DNA from: an uncultured Ruminococcus sp.
Lineage (GTDB): Bacteria; Bacillota; Clostridia; Oscillospirales; Ruminococcaceae
Reading direction: 5' to 3'
Assembly (NCBI GenBank): GCA_946544695.1
Contig: CAMNMO010000098.1
Span: forward strand, 1-8,972
Length of the DNA stretch: 8,972 bases
This document shows, one piece after another, positions 5,946 to 8,972 of the stretch. Numbering within the stretch: the stretch's first letter is position 1; each line of letters starts with the position of its first letter. The position numbers and the translations under genes were made by a program. Below the pieces are notes generated by a model. That model did not search any database, was not told the origin of the DNA, and worked only from the letters and a program-made list of their open reading frames with translations.

Positions 5946-7292
5946 TTATCCGAGTATCTCGTCTCTTGCAGCAGCCCACTTTTCGTTCTCGGCAGCGATT
6001 ATCGCCTTGAACTCGTCCTCGCCCTTGCCTGCGAAAGCGGCTTCTGCCAGCTTGATCTTGAAGTTGTCTGTGTCGCCGTTCGATACGCCCACGCCTGACT
6101 TGGTGTCTATCTCATCGAACTTGCCCACCAGTTCATCGGGGGTGGAAGCCTTCTCGAAGAACTCAACATCGTTGAACTCTGAGAGGTTCTCGGGCAGTGC
6201 GGAATCCTTCCTGGCGGGTATCATGCCTTCCTTCTCAGCGAAGCCTGATTCGCCCACGAACCACATAACGTACTTCTTTGCAAGGTCGGTGTTGTCGCTG
6301 TGCTTGCTGACACCTACGCAGTAGTCAGAAGCTGTCTCAGCGTGCTGCTTGCCGTCGGGTGCGGTGAAGGGTACGGGCATGTAGCCGATATCATCGGGGT
6401 TTTCAGCCTGTTCCTGGAACTGTGCTATCGCCCATGAACCCATTACCATAGTGCCTATCTTGCCTTCGCCCATCCATACCTTTGATGACTCCCATTCGGT
6501 GGTCATGTGGTCCTCCTCGATAACGGAAGGTGTGCTGAACAGGTCGAACATAAGCTTGTAAACAGGGTAGTAACCGCCGTCCTCAGCGAACAGGTCAAGC
6601 TTGTCGGTCAGCAGCTTGTTCTCATACTCAGGGTCGCCTGTTGCGGAAAGCACAAGGCTTTGCCACTGTGTGATGGTCCAGCTTGCATCGGCATACTGTG
6701 TGTAATAGGGGATAGCGTCTGTGTTGTCAGCTATCAGCTGAAGGTCTGCCAGGAACTCATCGGGGGTCTTGGGGGTGCTTGTTATGCCCGCATCGCTCCA
6801 GACCTTCTTGTTGTAAAGCACACCAACTGCGTTTCCGCCGTAAGCTATGCCGTAGACATTTTTGTCAGCGTCCATCTTCCTGTCAGCCCAGCGGTAAGTC
6901 TCGCTGAGTTCGTCATAAGTGCCCAGCGGTTCAAAGAAATTGCCAAGATCCTTCAGTTCAACGTCATCGGGTATCATCAGCACGTCACCGTAATCATCTG
7001 TGCCCATTCTTGTGGCGATGGTGCCTGTGTAGTCCTGATAAGCCACATATTGTACATCGCAGTTGTTAGCTTCCTCAAAAGCCTTTGTCATTTCATCGAG
7101 GCTGCCGTCATCGACACGGTCGGTACGGTGGGTAACTACCTCCAGTACGGGCTTGCCGTCAGCGGACTTCTTGTCGCTCTTATCGGAACCGCTGCTGCCC
7201 TCTGTCTGTGTGCCGCAGCCTGCAAAAGCTGCCATTACGCTCATTGAGACTACGCCTGCCAGCAATGCTGACATTATCTTCTTCTTGTTCAT
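5946..7292 (-). CDS. Sugar-binding lipoprotein of a CUT1 ABC transporter
   Basis: This 448-residue extracellular solute-binding protein of family 1 captures a sugar or oligosaccharide and delivers it to the two permeases downstream. A signal peptide (1-25, MNKKK then a hydrophobic core) ends in AFAG before Cys26, the lipid-anchored residue. A Gly/Ser/Asp/Lys-rich linker covers about 27-46. The binding domain has the family motifs YNKKVWSDAGI (160-170) and GKIGTMVMGSW (277-287), and several Trp and Tyr residues in the middle fit a sugar site. I chose the ATG at 7292 because GGAGG (7305-7301) lies 8 bases upstream; the in-frame ATG at 7307 overlaps that ribosome site and would add MEDIT before the signal. 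It is the first gene of the operon, behind the promoter at 7360-7388. The substrate is unknown and no glycoside hydrolase neighbour is present to suggest one. Confidence 0.93.
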   Translation of the reverse strand: MNKKKIMSALLAGVVSMSVMAAFAGCGTQTEGSSGSDKSDKKSADGKPVLEVVTHRTDRVDDGSLDEMTKAFEEANNCDVQYVAYQDYTGTIATRMGTDDYGDVLMIPDDVELKDLGNFFEPLGTYDELSETYRWADRKMDADKNVYGIAYGGNAVGVLYNKKVWSDAGITSTPKTPDEFLADLQLIADNTDAIPYYTQYADASWTITQWQSLVLSATGDPEYENKLLTDKLDLFAEDGGYYPVYKLMFDLFSTPSVIEEDHMTTEWESSKVWMGEGKIGTMVMGSWAIAQFQEQAENPDDIGYMPVPFTAPDGKQHAETASDYCVGVSKHSDNTDLAKKYVMWFVGESGFAEKEGMIPARKDSALPENLSEFNDVEFFEKASTPDELVGKFDEIDTKSGVGVSNGDTDNFKIKLAEAAFAGKGEDEFKAIIAAENEKWAAARDEILG

Positions 7293-7339
7293 AGTGATAT
7301 CCTCCATTCACTTATAGATTAAAATTAATCACTTATTGG

Positions 7340-7357
7340 GTTTAATTTTCTTTAAAC
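7340..7357. promoter_or_regulatory. Candidate operator at the transporter operon start
   Basis: A perfect inverted repeat, GTTTAA (7340-7345), six bases, TTAAAC (7352-7357), is centred about 4 bases past the predicted transcription start of the binding-protein gene. A regulator bound here would block transcription. It lacks the central CG step typical of LacI operators, so the link with the neighbouring LacI protein is uncertain. The DNA is AT-rich, which raises the chance of coincidence. Confidence 0.4.
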
Positions 7358-7359
7358 AA

Positions 7360-7388
7360 AGTATATCACCGACTTAATACTTAGTCAA
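7360..7388 (-). promoter_or_regulatory. Main promoter of the transporter operon
   Basis: On the minus strand, -35 TTGACT (7388-7383), a 17-base spacer and -10 TATACT (7365-7360) are preceded by TGA, an extended -10. Transcription should start near 7353, leaving a leader of about 60 bases. A direct repeat AATACTT (7376-7382 and 7387-7393, 11 bases apart) flanks and overlaps the -35 box, which may be a regulator site. Confidence 0.75.
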
Positions 7389-7445
7389 TACTTATGATAA
7401 AATTATTATAGAGTCAAATTAAATTTTGTTGCACGAGCTAATTAA

Positions 7446-7474
7446 ATTATACTCAAACTGTAAGTTTTGCACAA
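7446..7474 (-). promoter_or_regulatory. Possible upstream promoter of the transporter operon
   Basis: On the minus strand TTGTGC (7474-7469), a 17-base spacer and TATAAT (7451-7446) form a weaker promoter candidate about 85 bases upstream of the main one. The -10 is perfect, the -35 keeps only TTG. Just behind it, TGTATTCGTTTACA (7479-7492) is an interrupted palindrome with a central CG, the general shape of a LacI-family operator. Confidence 0.4.
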
Positions 7475-7514
7475 AAGATGTATTCGTTTACAGGTATTTT
7501 ACATAAAACGCCGC

Positions 7515-7543
7515 AAAAAAAGAGCACCGCCCAAGCGATGCTC
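7515..7543 (-). terminator. Terminator of the lacI-family gene
   Basis: On the minus strand GAGCATCGC (7543-7535) pairs with GCGGTGCTC (7530-7522), nine pairs with one wobble and a TTGG loop, followed by seven Ts (7521-7515). It lies 117 bases past the regulator stop and separates the regulator from the transporter operon, which has its own promoters. Confidence 0.85.
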
Positions 7544-7557
7544 CTGATAATATATAT

Positions 7558-7649
7558 TAAACGACAAAGATTTTCTGACATATCCTGCTCACAGCAGCCA
7601 AGACGACGGCAGCTGTAAGCAGTTTATGTCGAAAATCTAATGTCGTTTA
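7558..7649 (-). repeat. Very long hairpin in the 3' region of the lacI-family gene
   Basis: A 92-base near-palindrome has five helices: 7558-7566 with 7641-7649 (9 pairs), 7568-7575 with 7631-7638 (8), 7577-7582 with 7625-7630 (6), 7585-7595 with 7612-7622 (11), and 7597-7599 with 7608-7610 (3), closed by an 8-base loop. In all about 37 pairs are broken only by bulges of 1-2 bases. The single non-Watson-Crick pair (7590/7617) is G-U in minus-strand RNA and C-A in plus-strand RNA, so it favours minus-strand RNA, the direction of the regulator. It starts 10 bases after the stop codon and ends 14 bases before the terminator. It could be an RNase III substrate, an mRNA stabiliser, a small RNA precursor, or a palindromic repeat element. 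Confidence 0.75.
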
Positions 7650-7659
7650 CTATACCTGT

Positions 7660-8658
7660 TTAAATTTTCCTTGCGCTTTCTTTAATGATAAGTTCGCCGC
7701 TTATCTTCACATTCATCTTTTCACTGTCGGGTGAAGCTATCCTGTGCAGCAGCACCTTTACGGTCTCATCAGCCATTCTTTCGGAATTCACGTTTATCGT
7801 GGTGATCGAGGGCTTTGATACCTCAGATATAAGGTAGTTGTCGTAGCCCACCACAGATATGTCATCAGGCACCTTGATGCCCAGTTCCTCCAGCTGCCTT
7901 ATGGTGTGGAAAGCCGCTTCATCGCAGTTGCACACAAATGCGGTCGGCAGTTTTTCGGGGAATGCGATCTTTATGAAATCATTGCTGTCACGGTCGTCCA
8001 GCGTCCATTCCTGCCTGACTTCAAGCCCGTTGTCTATCATCGCCTTCATGTAGCCCATGTACCTGTCGAATATACTGCTTGTCGCCTTGACAGTGCCGAT
8101 ATAGCCGATATCCCTGTGACCCAGTTCGCACAGGTATGAGGTCAGTTCATATCCGCCGCCGTAGCCGTCAGTGGTCACCGAATCAAGTTCCAGCCCGTGT
8201 ATATAGTAATCCAGCAGCACCAGATTAGGCATGTTGCGCACCAGTTCTGCCGCATATTCACGGCTGAGCTGTCCCAGTGACACCACCGATGATGCGGTGC
8301 CGTCCATGACCAGTCTGGGCATTGCCAGCTTATCCTCATTCTCCTGCGATATCTGTTCGATAAGGCAGTAATATCCCTCACTGCTGAATCGCTTGACCAG
8401 ATCGTTGTAAAGCGCCCAGTAGAATGATCCGTTGGGGTTCATGAACTTTTCGGGTATCACCACCCCCACGATGTGGTTGTTCTTTATGTTTGCCGCCCGT
8501 GAGGAAACATATCCCATTTCCTCAGCCGCCGCCTTGATCTTTCTGCGCAGTTCATCGCTGACGCCTTTTTTGTCAGTCAGCGCCTTCGAGACTGTAACTA
8601 TGCTCGTATCACAAGCTTTTGCTATGTCTCCGAGAGTAACACCTTTAGCCGTAGCCAT
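7660..8658 (-). CDS. LacI-family transcriptional regulator
   Basis: This 332-residue DNA-binding repressor or activator probably senses a sugar. The helix-turn-helix is at residues 7-27 (VTLGDIAKACDTSIVTVSKAL), then a hinge near 46-60 (MGYVSSRAANIKNN, without the usual hinge Leu). A periplasmic-binding-protein-like sensor domain runs from about 63 to 330, with family motifs SVTTDGYGGGYELTSYL, ELGHRDIGYIG, GIKVPDDISVVGYDN and SITTINVNSERMA. The ATG at 8658 gives the typical MAT start; a GTG directly before it (8661) could also be used. AGAGGTG sits unusually close, 2 bases before the ATG, with AAAAAGG 12 bases away. The gene has its own promoter and terminator and lies just upstream of the transporter operon, same strand, so it likely controls that operon. 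Confidence 0.93.
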   Translation of the reverse strand: MATAKGVTLGDIAKACDTSIVTVSKALTDKKGVSDELRRKIKAAAEEMGYVSSRAANIKNNHIVGVVIPEKFMNPNGSFYWALYNDLVKRFSSEGYYCLIEQISQENEDKLAMPRLVMDGTASSVVSLGQLSREYAAELVRNMPNLVLLDYYIHGLELDSVTTDGYGGGYELTSYLCELGHRDIGYIGTVKATSSIFDRYMGYMKAMIDNGLEVRQEWTLDDRDSNDFIKIAFPEKLPTAFVCNCDEAAFHTIRQLEELGIKVPDDISVVGYDNYLISEVSKPSITTINVNSERMADETVKVLLHRIASPDSEKMNVKISGELIIKESARKI

Positions 8659-8686
8659 CACCTCTTTTGACCTTTTTCACGCTTTA

Positions 8687-8715
8687 ATTATATCATGATA
8701 ACCCGAATTAGTCAA
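8687..8715 (-). promoter_or_regulatory. Promoter of the lacI-family gene
   Basis: On the minus strand -35 TTGACT (8715-8710), a 17-base spacer and -10 TATAAT (8692-8687) are preceded by TGA, an extended -10. The leader is about 22 bases. A perfect 10-base palindrome, TATCATGATA (8691-8700), overlaps the -10 and spacer and could be an operator for autoregulation. The spacing and the TTGACTAA start resemble the transporter operon promoter. Confidence 0.8.
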
Positions 8716-8724
8716 TAGAGTTAT

Positions 8725-8733
8725 TTATCAGAA
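8725..8733. repeat. Left copy of the direct repeat flanking the MITE-like element
   Basis: TTATCAGAA is repeated exactly at 8845-8853 on the other side of the element. The next base is C in both copies, but the left C is also the first base of the inverted repeat, so the duplication is best read as 9 bases. Confidence 0.65.
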
Positions 8734-8844
8734 CACGGAGATCAATTTTTGCATAATACAAAGGTTTGAACATACATTACGGCTGTAAAATATGGGGGAG
8801 AATACACAAAATACAGCTTTGTTTTGTCAAAATTGATTTCCGTG
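8734..8844. mobile_element. MITE-like element with terminal inverted repeats and a 9-base duplication
   Basis: The 111-base element begins CACGGAGATCAATTTT (8734-8749) and ends AAAATTGATTTCCGTG (8829-8844). The ends are inverted repeats of 16 bases that differ at one position. It is flanked on both sides by TTATCAGAA (8725-8733 and 8845-8853), the pattern of a target-site duplication. There is no room for a transposase, so it would move only with help from an autonomous relative. Inside are nested pairs GCTGTA (8782-8787) with TACAGC (8812-8817), and ACAAA (8758-8762) with TTTGT (8818-8822), so a transcript would fold into one long hairpin. It lies 18 bases upstream of the -35 box of the regulator promoter. 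I cannot assign an insertion sequence family. Confidence 0.7.
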
Positions 8845-8853
8845 TTATCAGAA
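8845..8853. repeat. Right copy of the direct repeat flanking the MITE-like element
   Basis: This is an exact match to TTATCAGAA at 8725-8733. Removing the element and one copy would restore a continuous site, TTATCAGAACCATATT. Confidence 0.65.
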
Positions 8854-8870
8854 CCATATTATGTGTGCCT

Positions 8871-8906
8871 AAAAAAGGGGCTCACGTTAATACATGAGCC
8901 GCTTTT
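8871..8906 (-). terminator. Terminator for a minus-strand gene at the right edge
   Basis: TGAGCC (8895-8900) pairs with GGCTCA (8879-8884), and after one G-G mismatch the stem continues with CTTTT (8902-8906) and AAAAG (8873-8877). On the minus strand the hairpin is followed by a run of six Ts (8876-8871), so it ends a transcript coming from the right edge. A shorter T-run on the plus side may let it work weakly in the other direction. Confidence 0.75.
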
Positions 8907-8913
8907 GCAGTTA

Positions 8914-8972
8914 TTAAGGAGTGCAGTAGCAAACAGAATAAACAGTGGTGGTGTTGTTCTTGCAGCTTGCAT
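8914..8972 (-). CDS. Partial minus-strand gene: Cys/Ser/Thr-rich C-terminal tail
   Basis: Only the end of the frame is in the window: ASCKNNTTTVYSVCYCTP then a TAA stop at 8914-8916, with the rest beyond 8972. Three Cys and six Ser or Thr in 18 residues, with no acidic residue, is unusual for a globular protein and resembles the core region of lanthipeptide or related modified-peptide precursors. The stop is 7 bases before the terminator stem, which supports this frame over the other two minus frames, which are also open here but run into the terminator. I do not recognise a family; a secreted or metal-binding protein tail is also possible. Confidence 0.4.
   Translation of the reverse strand, partial: ASCKNNTTTVYSVCYCTP

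Noticed and set aside
6507..7247. Plus-strand open frame of 246 codons opposite the binding-protein gene
   Set aside because: It mirrors a strongly supported lipoprotein gene, has no family motif and no ribosome site, and its composition fits a shadow frame.
7293..7307. Upstream start adding MEDIT to the binding protein
   Set aside because: This ATG overlaps the GGAGG ribosome site that serves the ATG at 7292, and the extension would precede an otherwise normal lipoprotein signal.
7558..7649. Long hairpin as another MITE, and as related to the leader hairpin at 269-322
   Set aside because: No flanking direct repeat could be found, and the only likeness between the two hairpins is the end ACGACA...TGTCGT, which can arise by chance.
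1..8972. CRISPR array, tRNA, rRNA or phage genes
   Set aside because: No regularly spaced repeats, no tRNA arm pattern, no rRNA sequence, and no recognisable phage or transposase protein on either strand.

Overview
The window looks like chromosomal DNA from a low-to-mid GC Gram-positive anaerobe of the Clostridia, most likely a Ruminococcus-type rumen or gut bacterium. This is inferred from AT-rich intergenic DNA around moderately GC-rich genes with many ATA and AGG codons, strong AGGAGG-type ribosome sites, extended -10 promoters, a lipobox sugar-binding protein, and a CUT1 transporter with no ATPase beside it. No sequence search was possible, so the genus is an inference.

Left part (1-3702): after structured DNA at the window edge and a rho-independent terminator (138-170) for an off-window gene, a consensus promoter (202-230) drives a leader with a stem-loop and a 765-residue membrane protein (351-2648) with 7TM, PAS-like, degenerate GGDEF (AGDTF) and intact EAL regions, so probably a c-di-GMP phosphodiesterase. 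Convergent to it, sharing a bidirectional terminator at 2652-2690, is a 337-residue membrane GGDEF protein (complement 2689-3702) with an intact GGEEF and no RxxD inhibitory site, so probably a diguanylate cyclase. The two enzymes face each other and have opposite predicted activities.

Middle part (3703-7500): a 341-base gap holds the cyclase promoter, an imperfect inverted repeat and the terminator of the next operon. The minus-strand operon at 7292-4044 encodes a lipoprotein solute-binding protein, then two CUT1 permeases. A 31-base stem-loop separates the binding protein from the permeases, and the permease genes overlap by one base. The operon promoter (7360-7388) carries a symmetric operator candidate (7340-7357) at the predicted transcription start.

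Right part (7501-8972): a LacI-family regulator (complement 7660-8658) has its own promoter and terminator and lies just upstream of the transporter operon in the same direction, so it is the obvious candidate regulator. A 92-base, about 37-pair hairpin lies between its stop codon and its terminator. Just upstream of its promoter is a 111-base element with 16-base terminal inverted repeats, flanked by a perfect 9-base direct repeat (TTATCAGAA). It has the form of a small non-autonomous transposable element (MITE). At the right edge a minus-strand reading frame ends in a Cys/Ser/Thr-rich tail (ASCKNNTTTVYSVCYCTP) just before a terminator, possibly the end of a modified-peptide precursor.

The least explained structures, and the best candidates for something undescribed, are the MITE-like element, the giant hairpin in the lacI 3' region, and the Cys-rich tail at the edge.
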